NCBI GenBank assembly: GCA_008508345.1
Contig: QNGE01000289.1
Location: forward strand, 261,611-325,610
DNA: 64,000 nt
DNA from: Paragonimus westermani
Lineage: Eukaryota > Platyhelminthes > Trematoda > Plagiorchiida > Troglotrematidae
Direction of reading: 5' to 3'
Below, piece by piece: positions 47,701-58,770 of the stretch. Position numbers and translations under genes: made by a program. Position 1 is the stretch's first letter. Every line of letters begins with the position of its first letter. A model generated the notes under the pieces. That model saw only the letters and a program-made list of their open reading frames with translations, did not search any database and had not been told where the DNA came from.

Positions 47701-50270
47701 GGAGACCGAATGCGCTACTGCAGAGTTATGAAGCGTACTTGGAGCCACATCTGGATTGCTTGTGCAGGTCCGCAGTCAGAATGTTGTTGAGGTGGTTCGG
47801 AGATGTTCAAAGGGCTGCCGTGAGCAACTCGTGGCGATGCGTTCAAAGGTAGGCTACGGAACCCTCTTCTTTCTTTTTCAGTACGTAGAAGGTTCAGAGA
47901 GAACCTCACGGAGGCCTCCAGGGATCGTGAGGCGATCAACAGAATTCGACTGAAATCTCACTTCAAGCCTCATACAACTACCACTCTCTGGGGGTAACAC
48001 TATTAAGTTAGATTAGGCGACGTTTGCTAAACCGATTGAGAATAAACCCTTCATATACGAAGTTACCCACCGTAGGAACGTGCCTTCATAAGGCGCAGTA
48101 TTTTCTGGCGGTGTGACGGGATTTGAGGAAAAGCTGGGCGATTGCTGGCCATTTCTGGTTCCAGAACCATTGTGAGGTATACTGAACGGACTTAACTAAC
48201 AAGTCGGTTGAGCTTCTGCCTTTATTTGTCGCTACTATCAACTGCTGGGTGGTTGTTTCATCCACAAAGCAAGTCACAACATCTGAAAGTGCAGTACTTG
48301 GGAAAAAACTCATGATAGCTGTTCATCTCAATCTTTTCTCATTTCTTTTTAACGGTGCGGAAGGTTGCTGTTAGCCTGTTGTGCACTGATGGCACTGATG
48401 AATGGGGGTTTATGGCATTTTGTTTTTTGATTGCCATGATTACTGGTGAGAAAGAAGAATCTTTTCTTTTATCGTCTCGGCGGTGGGCGCCCGCAGAAGC
48501 TCACTGGCCTAAGAAAGTGGGCAGTTTCTAGCTCAGGCCACTCTGTCCTGAAACTGAACTGAACTGGAGAAGTTTGGGTTGAACCAATTATAAAAGTTAA
48601 CGAAGCGGGCAGAGATAAACCCCATGGCATACTGTACTGTGTTCAGTCGAAAACATCCATGCTCACCCTGATGAGTTGTGTTGGAGACGGAGAGGATGGG
48701 CATGATGCTAGCAACAAAGGGGAAGCTGAGATCTTTCTCCGATTGTCTAAAGATACACTCATTGCCGACAGTGGGAACACCAACACTCATCTACTAATGC
48801 AGACATGTGTTGCCGCGAAGGGAATGATGAAAACGCTAGTTATTTTGGCTACCCACACAGCAGTAGGTCTAGGTGGTACACATCCGGCGCTAGTGGAGCC
48901 ATTGGCTGATGTCCCGACGGGTCCTGGAGAACGTTCGTTTAGTGCGTCTTTGGGCAGGTCATTCATCGCAGCAGTGGAAATCAGCCGCGGTTACTGCGGC
49001 ATACAAGGAGGGCATCGAGGGGCAGTTTACAACTTATTCACTTGGTTATTTCACTCAGGTGTTATTAAAACTACTGGAAAGAGCGCCTGGGGATACGGGT
49101 TTTAGCTACGCCCCCAAGAGTTGACTGTTAACAGCCGTACGGCAGGGCTTTGTGCAGAAGTGGTTTTGCCTGGTAAATTCACCATAGCTAACTGACAAAA
49201 ATCGTCAGGAGGTTAGGTAGAGGAGATGGGTAGCAAACTGCTGTTTAGATTTGAAAGGCCTTCGACTGGGTTGACAGCAGACTCCAACTCAAGAAGCTCG
49301 AGGCGTTCAAGCTGTTCTTAAGGCTTTTGAATCGTTCAAGAAAATACATCCGGGATCGCAGACTTTTCGCTGAGGTTGGTGGTACCCAGTTAAGTTCAGC
49401 GGTTACAAGAAGGGGAGTTTCACAATGGTATGATCCGGGATCCGTCGTATTGCTTGTTTTCTAAGTGCTGTTTGCGCCAGCGCAGCTAAACTGGTTGGCT
49501 GCCAGAACAAAGTGGTCTCGCAGGAAGATCTGGACAGAATCTGTCAGCGAGCAGCACGTGAACAGATGTAAGCAAATGTTGGAGATGGAAGCAGTGGTTT
49601 CCTTTAGACACGTGAGAGGGTCTGAAGTTTCAGGAGTGGCAAGAGAAACTTTGGGGGCGAGAGATCTAGTGATACAGATGGGAGCGAACTTCAAAACCTC
49701 CATCTAAACCACAGCTGCCAGATAGGTCTACAAAGCTCTGTTTCATTTTAAGAAGGTTGTAGACTTTCTGGTAACGAAGGTCTTTGTACGTTGGTTTGGG
49801 AAATATGTTTGGTTCCATCTTGAGTTTTGCGCGAAAGCCCGCAGTCAATATCTTATTGGGGATGCAGAATTGCTAGCAACAGCGCAGGGGCCGTTTACAA
49901 AGTTGTGTGTAACACTTGAGGCTATGGGCTACCGAAGTGAACCTGGATATTTGGGCTACTCATTCGTGTGAGGAACGCGCAAACGCGGGTAATTGATTGT
50001 GGTCTTGAAATTTCCAGCTGGCCTGACTTGTGCTGGTCAGCAGCCGTTTTGGCGTATTGACAACTCAGCGCTTCGAATGTTTCATCGGAAAGTCGCAAAA
50101 TTGTGCGCCAACAGAAACAACCGGGCCTACTTTAAATTCTGCACAACGGTGAACAGTTTGAGTCAGATGCCGGCGGAAGTGATATTAGGCACGACGACCA
50201 ACGATTTTACACATAGGTTTGTAAATGTTGATCATCGGCGTTTCCTTGTTTGGGGTGGTGCTTTGGAACT
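44800..50270 (+). mobile_element. CR1-type non-LTR element, near full length, heavily decayed
   Basis: CR1-like blocks occur co-linearly on the plus strand over 5.4 kb. At 44880-45190 there is a charged coiled-coil-like ORF1 segment (RLEKIEELVIDICAILE-type, then GKKGEAFRPVNVLQQRIFR). At 47760-47950 is the linker NVVEVVRRCSKGCREQLVAM. At 48880-49080 is RT fingers: HPALVEPLADVPTGP, then QQWKSAAVTAAYKEG, then LLKLLERA. At 49240-49440 are motif A (AFDWVDSRLQLKKLEAFKL) and RDRRLFAEVGGTQLSSAVT. At 49510-49560 is SQEDLDRICQRAARE. At 49750-49860 are KVFVRWFGKYVW and SQYLIGDAELLA. At 50080-50250 is NNRAYFKFCTTVNSL followed by QMPAEVILGTTTNDFTHRFV, the C-terminus. Every block is separated by frameshifts or stops. 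Confidence 0.7.
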
Positions 50271-50949
50271 AAGAAAGGTTTACACTCCCACTTCATTTTC
50301 GACCTCTGATTCTGTCAGTTTCTCTTTATTCCTAATTCAGTCTAACAGGCAATCCTCTACAAAATGTCATATCTCTCCTTCTTTCCGCTTAGCAGAACTT
50401 GGCGATCCACCAAACAGCCGAAGTCTTGAAGAGGCAATGCGGAACGTACAGCAACAGTGACCGTGCGCAATAAACTAACTTTGCTACGTTAGTTCGTCAT
50501 TCTTCTGGCCGTAAGCACACGGTCTCGGAAGATCAATCTACTATAAAGTGAAGGCTTTATTTGATCGTTGCGAAACAGTGAGATCCGTGTAGCTCACAAT
50601 TGAAAAACTGGACGCTTCCAAGTAATTACCGCAAACCCTGTGACCTGGAATTCATGGCAGTTTTGATCCGTAAGAAAGCTTGGATATAGCAGGTCGAAAA
50701 GCATACGAATAATCTTCCAAGACACTGCGCAAAATCTGGGTTCATAGATGAAACTGAACCGGTAGATGGAATGGTCATCGAACCATCACGGAGGCTTAGC
50801 GACCACTTGCGAGCGAGTTTTCAACTCTGTCTGTTACCGGCTTCGGGTGACTGTAACAAAAGTCTCCAGTTCGAAACTTTCAGAAATCGAACGTCAACGC
50901 AATATGAATACTCCTAAGTACACTCACCCTCGTATCTGACTCAATGAAC
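50271..50949. other. Unassigned sequence between CR1 copies
   Basis: About 0.7 kb, probably 3' untranslated CR1 sequence and its junction with the next copy. No motif is visible. Confidence 0.4.
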
Positions 50950-51660
50950 TCGAACTACGATTCACTTCAGGTCACCGTTTACGTAGGTGACGAGGCATCT
51001 CTTTCTCGCAAGCCATGAGAATCTTTTTCTCGTCAGGCGATTTCGCCTAGAATACGACACCCTTATGACCATTATGTCGTATGTTCTTCAAACAAAAGGT
51101 AACAGAGAGCCGGAGGATCTAGGAGCCCTTCGTTCTATACGGAAAATTTGCAGGCGGATATTTCGTTAGTACACTCAACAGTTACAAGCGGAGCTGTTGC
51201 TAATAACCTACAGAAATAAGAAACTTTCGTTCATGTACATGCACCTCCAGAATAAAAAATTCCTCCGTGACTTCTCCGACAAGGTAACATTCCCCAAAAT
51301 CCACGTGGTTTCTCAGGTGTTCAAAAGATGCTATTCGGCGGTTTGGAATGTGGTCTCACAAACATGTATGCGTTTCTGCCGCAGGCTACTTTCCAGTACC
51401 CACTGTTGACAGCTGAATTCTTTGTATCTGATTTTCAAGATCTCTCATTTAAAATGATTCCCCATAGTTTAGTGGGACCAGATGCAATCCACCTCCGGAT
51501 CCTCGAGGGAGTGGCCCTTGATTGGACTGCACCGTTCCACAATCTGTTCAATCATAAACTTCAGACGGGTAATAGTCAGGAGTCAACCAGAAAGGTCACT
51601 GTCACATCAACAGTTAACGCAGGCGGTCGAAATATTTTCGCTAGTTATCGTCGGAACTGA
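50950..51660 (+). mobile_element. CR1-type fragment, linker and RT fingers
   Basis: The plus strand reads LLLITYRNKKLSFMYMHLQN (51190-51250), the pre-RT linker in which CR1 proteins have Y-x-x-x-L...K-x-x-x-x-Y-I. Then, in a 110-codon frame (51328-51660), it reads LSFKMIPHSLVGPDAIHLRI followed by LEGVALDWTAPFHNLFNHKL and QTGN, matching RT fingers (K-S-x-G-P-D-x-I-x-P-x-I-L and LF-x-x-S-L-x-x-G). It breaks off before motif A. It repeats a part already present in the copy that ends near 50270, so it is a separate insertion. Confidence 0.7.
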
Positions 51661-52802
51661 CGCATCAACATCTCACACAAAATTATAGGGGTATATTGAA
51701 ACGCGTTAGCCTTCAGCGTTTTCTTCTCAGGCATCGCTTTCCTTCATAGTCACCATGACTGCCTTTCTGTCATGCTACTTGTAAACGGCACGTTGCTCAC
51801 CATGGATAATCTGACATAGGTCAAAGATAGTAACCAAATCTGGGGTGCTATCTTCTTCGTTTTTGCCTAACCCTTCAGCCATGTCCCACACGGTCATGCT
51901 GCAGATAATCTAGAAGCTGATTGCACCCAAAGCGAGACCATCCACTGGATTATATCCTTTGTTGCTAGCATAAATTTAGGAGTAAAAACCGAATCTGCCC
52001 TTTCTTCTTGTAATCCGATCTCTGCTGGAAAATTTCAAGAATCTGCATCTGGTCCACTGTTGCTTCTGATGCATATCAGTGACCTTCCCAGTTTTTTTTC
52101 TAGCGGCACTCTTCTTTATTTTGATGACCAAAAACTGAAGATTTACAATCTTAATGTACAGACTGACACTGAAAATACTGAATGCTAGACAGATGATTGG
52201 ATTCCCCCACTAAGCGACAGTAAACGTGCACATATGTCGCTTGGAGGAGACGTTAGGGACCAATTTGTGATACATAGTGCACAGAGTGGGATGAGCGTAT
52301 CGAAGAATGGCCCGAACAAAGTGTTGCAGATTCCGCTGTGATCAAGTTTATCCTTCCCTTGTCACCACCAGATGACCGCCAGAAGGGGATTTGGGACACT
52401 TGGAACTATATTGCTGCATAGAGAGCATGATTTCAAACGGCTTACGAGGTCTACACAACGCCGATACTTACGTAAGTTGATCATTCCATGTATATCCTCT
52501 GAAAAAAGCGCGGAATCGCTATTGTACGTGTCTAACAATTGGCAGCCAAAATTACCGCTGACTTGCGGCCTTTCTCCTACGAGCCTCGACTTGAAATCAT
52601 TGAGTGGGTTTCCTTGCATCTAAAAATAATCTTAAAAGTGGTATAAGGCGAGTGTTGCGGTAAGTTTAATTAAAGTGGTACAAGGGAAAATCCCAAATCA
52701 AATGTATGAAAACTGCACATTGCACGGAACCTAACATCATTGCACCTAGTTGGTGTCTAAATGGTCCACCACAAGTAAATCGCTCTTGTCCGGTGAATCA
52801 GC
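51661..52802. other. Unassigned sequence
   Basis: About 1.1 kb. It may contain strongly decayed CR1 sequence downstream of the RT fingers (for example the region around 51960-52130), but no block is convincing. The frame at 52372-52623 is unmatched. Confidence 0.35.
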
Positions 52803-53048
52803 ATGGCGGTGAACAACGAGGACGTGTTCTGGAGAATATACAAGAAGTATCAGAACTTCCGAGAGTACCAGGAGGATCTGAAAAAGTTTCAACGCGAAAC
52901 GTGTGGCAGTATCTTCATCAATAGTTCGCAAACGGCAGCAAGTGCCAAGATACAAAGTTGAACAGATTTGCTACCAGGCTGCCCGTACGGAATTGTCGTG
53001 TATAAATGTGTACACTCTACTCCTCGGACGGTAGCCGCCAAACGGTAA
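52803..53048 (+). pseudogene. FAR1/ZSWIM or Mutator-type N-terminal domain fragment
   Basis: From ATG 52803 the frame reads 52 codons (KKYQNFREYQEDLKKFQRET, then SIFINSSQTAASAK) to a TGA at 52959-52961. It continues in the same frame for 28 more codons (PYGIVVYKCVHSTPRTVAAK) to a TAA at 53046. The pattern F/Y-x-x-Y-x-E-x-L-x-x-F-x-x-E-T, S-x-T-A-x-x-A-K, Y-x-x-V-Y-x-C-V-H is that of the zinc-binding FAR1-like N-terminal domain found in ZSWIM proteins and Mutator-like transposases. It could be a relic of such a transposon or the first exon of a gene interrupted by a stop. The catalytic part is not present downstream, where the sequence turns into a TA-rich tract. Confidence 0.45.
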
Positions 53049-53109
53049 TGTATCAGTACAATTTTTATTACATTACCATTTAAATTAGCCGACTACGGCT
53101 GCATTCGCA

Positions 53110-53895
53110 ACCTATTTATATATACGTGTATATGTGTACATATACGTATATGCATATGTTTTTATGTATGTATATATGTATACATATATATATATATATA
53201 TATATGTATACGCATGTTTAATATTATAAACGTTCGCACAGACATATATATACATATAAGTGTGCATATAAGAAGGCATAAACATGTACATATATGTACA
53301 TATATTAATGTGTATTTTTAAATATATTTATATTTATATACATATATATATATGTATGCATATGTATATATCTATATATGTACACCGTATACATGTGTAT
53401 ATAAATGTAATCCGTTTTGGAAATATATATTTATACATGTATATATATATATACATACACACATTAGTGTCCGCAACGATATACATATTTATATACATTT
53501 ATATACATGTAAACATATGTACATATGTGTTTATCTGAACAAGCGTTTTCATATAGCTACACACATATATGTACTTATATGCACATATATACATACACAC
53601 GTATACTTATATACATAAATATGTAATATATATACTTCCATTTACATACATATATGTATACGTTTATCAGGGTTTATACATATATACACATATACTCATA
53701 TGTGCATATATACACGTATATATGTATATATAAGTTTATACAAATATATATATGTATACATATATATACATATACACATTCTGGTCACAATATACCTGTA
53801 TATAAGTCACCACATGCATTCACATTTTCGCAGACATTTCCCCGTATTCTTTAGGTATTTGTTATATATATGGTCTACATATATATTACACAATT
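53110..53895. repeat. TA-rich low-complexity tract (TATATGTATACATA type)
   Basis: About 0.8 kb built almost entirely of interleaved TATATA, GTATAC, ACATATAT and TGTATA units with occasional CATACACA. The Tyr- and Ile-rich open frames here are translations of this simple sequence and not genes. The tract is rich in short inverted repeats and can fold into hairpins. Confidence 0.95.
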
Positions 53896-54591
53896 GGCGT
53901 ACCTATTACACGTATGCCTGCTACAGACGCACTGATTTGGCAACCAGTGAGAAAACTCGGCTTCAATGTCAGTCAGCTAATTATAAATGTAATGCGCGAC
54001 AGAAACCAGCGAGCGCGCACGAATTGAATTTCAGTTGTGCAACGGGGCGTGCTGCTGTGTTGTCAGTGCCGTTTTGGTTTGCGTTTGTGCGAGTCGTGTG
54101 CATGGCTGACTGATCCTTCGGCTCATGTTTGTTAGTATTGTTTCCTTCTTCAGAACTGTCGTTCGAACCCCTACATCGGAAAAACGCTTTCCCCTGGTGC
54201 GCCCACGTTGCCCAGAGGTTGGTCCGCGAAGTTACGGGCATTCAATATAGAGTCGGCTGACCTGAAAGTTACATTAAGCAGTTCAAATTATATTTTCTCG
54301 GGTATGAAAGGAAGCCGGCTCCCGAAATCCTTGATCCCTATCCACGTAATTTTTGCAGACCCCGCAGCATATTGATCGCTACACACCTTTCCTTCGAAGA
54401 AGGATACATGTGACAGTTTTTACTCCAGTAAGTGACAACGGTCAAAGGTGTCACGCCAAGAAGCTTGAAAAGTTCTAACGAACTACCTGCGCACGCGGCT
54501 CAAATTCGAATATACGTTGCTTCTGTCGTCCTGCATTTTTTATGCCTTATAATTCAGGTAACCTAAGCCAGATACAGATCTTGCGGGTAGT

Positions 54592-55500
54592 ATGCACCCT
54601 GCCTCCCACTCGTGGTTCAACAAGCAGTGTGGCAGAATGGTGGTAGTCGGTATACGATATGACACATGCGATAGATGGTGTCACCAATCATGTGCATACA
54701 TCAGCACTGGGCTATATAAACTGCACAGCATTTATTCTGACCGGTGCTGGGTTTGTCTAGAATGCAAAGCCAGGAGAAGAAAGCTGTTTCATCTCTCAGA
54801 GGGATCGAAATCTGCAATAGGTGTTTCACCCATACGACTTCCGGCATCTGTTCCACGAGCCATATCACCACTAAATTTCGAAACCCTGCTGATACAAAAA
54901 TTAGGACTAATCATCACGGAAACTCAAGAGAGGTTGAACACTTTTCGATGGCCCTCTGCACGCAGTCCGTACGCCCCACACAAGGAAGTGGCCCGCTTGT
55001 ACGCTCAACACCACTCAGATCAACAGCTTTACACCCTAACAACGACGCCTCGGTTTCCTTAGAATTCCAAAACAACAATGATTTTGCGCAAGAAATACAA
55101 AAGCCGACTACGAGCATAGTTACGGGACGTCAGAAACCGGTAGCGTGGAAACGTGGAGGAAGGTAGCAGGATGCCTTTAAATCACCGTGTTCACCTCAGT
55201 CCCAGTAGCCCGACAAACGTCGATGCGGTTCTTGTACGAATAGCGCAACACCAGGCTCATCTACGTATTGTTGGGGCCACTTTACATAGTCAAATTAATA
55301 GAGTTAGACAGTTAAAAAATTATTACGAGGCCACCCTAAAAAGGGACAGGAACCTAATTATTCACGTCCCCGAAACGAACATACCGAGTTATAAACTTAG
55401 GGGGTCCTCGGAAAGACAATTAATTCTAGGTGTCTTGCGAAACGCCGAACTACTCGCGGCGACAAAATGGCTCAGAGGGCATAGACACGGTAGGTGAATC
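54592..55500 (+). pseudogene. CR1 ORF1 with PHD-like zinc finger
   Basis: The first frame (54592-55062) encodes CDRWCHQSCAYISTGLYKL and, after 17 residues, CWVCLECKARRRK, a Cys/His pattern like the PHD or ESO finger at the start of CR1 ORF1 proteins. Thr/Ser-rich and basic stretches follow in shifted frames (54744-55166 and 55153-55497), with a helical part IAQHQAHLRIVGATLHSQIN that may be a coiled coil. ORF1 proteins bind element RNA in the cytoplasmic particle. Two frameshifts split it. Confidence 0.65.
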
Positions 55501-55768
55501 GTATCCAACACAAAAACGAACAGTCACAGACCAATCCTGGTAGAATTTCAAAACCACAGCATTCGGGGTCCGGTACTATCCAAAGCTAACACGATAGCTC
55601 AGGGGATGTCAGACATGAAAGTCAAAGGATACACAGACATACAAAGTAAATCTGACCCACTTATGATGATGTCAGCCGCACCAAGCATCATAAGTGATCG
55701 ACTTGAGTTAAACCTAGGTCAGGAAGCAAAACACAGCGCCAAATGAACAAGACGACGATGTTACAGAC

Positions 55769-56461
55769 TTGAAGGTCCAAACATCGAAGAGAAAAAAGAC
55801 TTATATCGGGCCGGTTCTTATCCACATATCCAAAAAGCGGACGTATCCCTCGGAGAAAACCCCCGAGGGATTAGATACGTCCAACCGGCGGAGTAGTCAG
55901 AAGGCCAAATCATCGGAGCTAAAATTCATCCTGGCCAATGTATGCAGCCTGCCTAACAAGAGCGGCGAGCTGCAAACAGCGATCCGCTCCAGAAATATTT
56001 CCTTTCACTCATATGCCTGGCTCAAAGAGGAAACAGATCTGGGAGATTGGGCGCGTGGGTTGCAATGATATCGCAGAGGCCGTAGCAATGCAGTCGTGGT
56101 TGACTAACTATTGTCTTTCAGACGTTCTATAAGACATTTACCCGTGAACTATAACTACAATTGAGTGGGTGTTCAAACCGCTGTCAGCCTGCTTCATGTC
56201 AATCCTCCATCGATGGTCATCGGGGTGTACCGTTGTCCGTGTACAACACCAGAAGAGGACGGAGCATCACTGGAATCATTCCAGTCGGCTTGTCAATCAG
56301 GCTATCGTCTGCTTGTTTTGGGAGATATCAATGCTCCTAAAGTCAACTGGTTATTGGGATCTGTTCGTGGTAGAGGATTTGATCACGAGCTGTTCGACCT
56401 ATTCAACAAATTTACACCAACACAGCATCTGAGAGTAGTCACGAGATCCTGGCCTGGTTAG
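55769..56461 (+). pseudogene. CR1 ORF2 endonuclease (broken)
   Basis: The frame 55769-56068 reads SSELKFILANVCSLPNKSGE and LQTAIRSRNISF, the first conserved block of APE-type endonucleases (hydrophobic-x-x-N-V-x-S-L-x-N-K). After a frameshift, 56165-56461 reads VIGVYRCPCTTPEEDG, RLLVLGDINAPKVNWLLGS and FDHELFDLFNKFTPTQHLRV, the catalytic D-x-N block and the region after it. The block with the catalytic Glu is partly lost between the two. It would nick genomic DNA at the target site. Confidence 0.75.
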
Positions 56462-56699
56462 CTGGCCTCAGTGCTAGGCCTGATCCTAATTCGGCACATT
56501 ACGGACGTCACACACGTATTGCCTGCAACACCGCTGGGAATGGGTGATCACGTAACGACTTATTTTTTGTTCCACTGATTCCTATTAGTAAAGCAAGCAC
56601 ACAAGGTTCAACTGTTCCATGGAGCAGACAACAAGAAATTAATAGTAGAGGCTGATAAGATTGGCCTGAAACCCGACGGTCTCCACAAAGGACGTTGAC

Positions 56700-58060
56700 A
56701 ATCTATGGTCGATTTACGTCGGTAACATCCGGGTTCTTACAGTTAAAAATGCCTATTAGAAACAAGTCGGGGAGGAGGTCGGAAGCGATGGGTTCGTCCC
56801 AGAGTCAAGAGAGCTTTCCAGCTTAAGTACATGGCTCTGAAGGCATATATGCAACATAAGGGGTTTGAAAGCCTCGTGAATAACCAAAAAGCTAGAAATG
56901 AAGCAATCAAGTTAGCAAGAAATGTTCGTATAGTCTATGAGCTCAACTCAGCAAGAGATGTTAAACAGAACTCCAAGAGGTATTATGATTACGCTTGATC
57001 CAGGTCCCCTCTAAAAGAAGAACTTGGGACTACACCACCCTATAACAGGGAGATTCTGTCGACCGAAAATGGCATAGAGGACGCGTTTATGGCACAGTTT
57101 AAGTGTTCATTGCCCAGACGACAAAGCGGCTGGCTTCGGTCTAATGCTGTTAGCATGCCTATAGTGGATCAGGTCATTATGACCCATGAATTTCGGCGAT
57201 GTCCAAGCTAAACATAACAAAGTCCGCAGGACCTGACCACTTCCATCTGACAGTCCAAAAACCTCTGGGAAAATTGCTGGCGTCAACATTTGCCCAAATA
57301 TTCAATCTCACACTAGAAACAGGGATAGTGGTGAGAGACTAAAAGGGATCCATTATAGTTCCCATCTTTGAAGATGGCGACCGGTCAGGGGTTGGAAATT
57401 ACCGATCGGTAAGCCTGAATAGTGTTGTGAGCGAAACTTTCGAACGAATATTACCAGAGGAGATCTGCAAGTATCACTGCGAACAAAAATTCTTCAGAGC
57501 TCCTCAACATGGTTTCCTAAGAGGGAGATCTTGTCTTACCAATTTGCTGACGGTTTTAGACACTGTCAGGGAGAAATTGGGTGTGTTATCTAAACTTTCA
57601 GAAAGCCTTTGATTCTGTCAACCACAGGCTTCTATGGTGGAAACTCCGAGAAGCTGGAATCTCTCCTAAAATCTGCAGGTGGATACAGGCGTTTCCAGTT
57701 GGAAGGTGGTGAAGAGCAAGAGCAAGAGGGGTGCTGTCGGAAAAACGTCCTCCGTTAGTTGGAGCTCCTCAGGGATCAGTCCTCACCCCTCTGTCATTCC
57801 TGGTATACAAAAACGACCTGATCAACCACTCAGTCTGCCTATGTCATCTGTATGCAGGTGATATGAGGCTGGCCGGGGGTTCGTCGGAATCGATCGCTCT
57901 CCAAGGACTCATTCTGAATATTTGCGAATAGACATTAAAGTAGGACTTACTGCCGAACGTTCTCAAATTTCATTTCCTCGGCAAAGCTCTACAGTCAACA
58001 TCCAGGTATTCAAGGGTTGCACATGGACAGACAGTTGAACTAAAAACTAAGCAGAAAACA
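56700..58060 (+). pseudogene. CR1 ORF2 reverse transcriptase (broken)
   Basis: Blocks in order: TKSAGPDHFHLTV-type K-S-A-G-P-D (57215), VPIFEDGDRSGVGNYRSVSL (57360-57415), SETFERILPEEICKY and HGFLRGRSCLTNLLTVLDT (57427-57570), FRKPLILSTTGFYGG-type eroded motif A (57600), then VGAPQGSVLTPLSFLVYKND (57760-57815), and HLYAGDMRLAGGSSES (57845-57890). The last is motif C, with the usual YADD changed to YAGD. At least three frameshifts interrupt it. The blocks give a clear CR1 assignment. Confidence 0.8.
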
Positions 58061-58770
58061 ACAGACTTGGGTATCTAAGTCACTAGTACGTTCACTCCAT
58101 CTGCTCAGTGTACCGCCTCCACGGCAAAAGCGCGATGGGCGTCATATCGACTGAAATCGGCGATCGCCACCCATTGCCCAGCGGTGTTCATTCCACTTGA
58201 CTCAGCTGGAGTTCGCCTCCACTTGGAAAATTGTGTCCAAGCTTGGTCACCATACCTCCAAAAGCACATGCCCGCCCTCGAGAAAGCACAAACGCTTGCC
58301 ACACGTGTGGTATGGGGTATGAAGGGTCAAAGCTACTAACACCGACTAAGTTCGTTAAACTTACTTATGCTCGAAAGCAGGCGGGTAAGGAGAGACCTTA
58401 TCGAAATGTACAAAGTTGTCTACCTTACTGGAACGAGTCCCATGGCAGGTTTGTTCGAGATGGGTCAGGACAGAGACCTAAAGTGTCATAGGTTCTCAGT
58501 CAAGTAAACAAGATCACGACTTGCTGTCCGATATAACTTTTTCACTTACCGGGTAGTCAACTCGTGGAACAAGTTGCCTGCGAGATCGTTGAGGCCGCTG
58601 GCGTGGATATACTTCAAACAGAACTAGTCAGCTGTTGGAACAACCCTTCTTCTACTTTGTACTAATAAGAGTATGATTCGTTTCTGCTGTTAGAGCAGCC
58701 AGGGTTGATACTACTTTACTTCTGTCCCTACCCTCAGACGACCACTGAACGCATCAATAAAAGACGCAGT

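Larger units (their letters stand above)
54590..58770 (+). mobile_element. CR1-type non-LTR element with ORF1 zinc finger, ORF2 and 3' end
   Basis: A plus-strand element of about 4.2 kb: ORF1 with a PHD-like Cys/His finger (54592-55500), ORF2 endonuclease (about 55900-56460), RT (56700-58060) and a C-terminal segment (DLLSDI, EQVACEIVEAAGVD and SCWNNPS, 58520-58660). A short 3'UTR follows with AATAAA at 58760. Several frameshifts and stops make it non-functional. It is the most complete CR1 copy in the window, and the endonuclease and RT blocks are closer to consensus than in the 44.8-50.3 kb copy. The 5' end may lie upstream, in 53900-54590. Confidence 0.85.

Noticed and set aside
48659..49105. 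148-codon plus frame that could be called a gene
   Set aside because: Its middle matches CR1 RT fingers (HPALVEPLADVPTGP) and the match then moves to another frame, so it is part of a decayed element.
53284..53854. Long Tyr/Ile-rich open frames
   Set aside because: They are translations of the TA/GTATAC simple-sequence tract and have no protein character.
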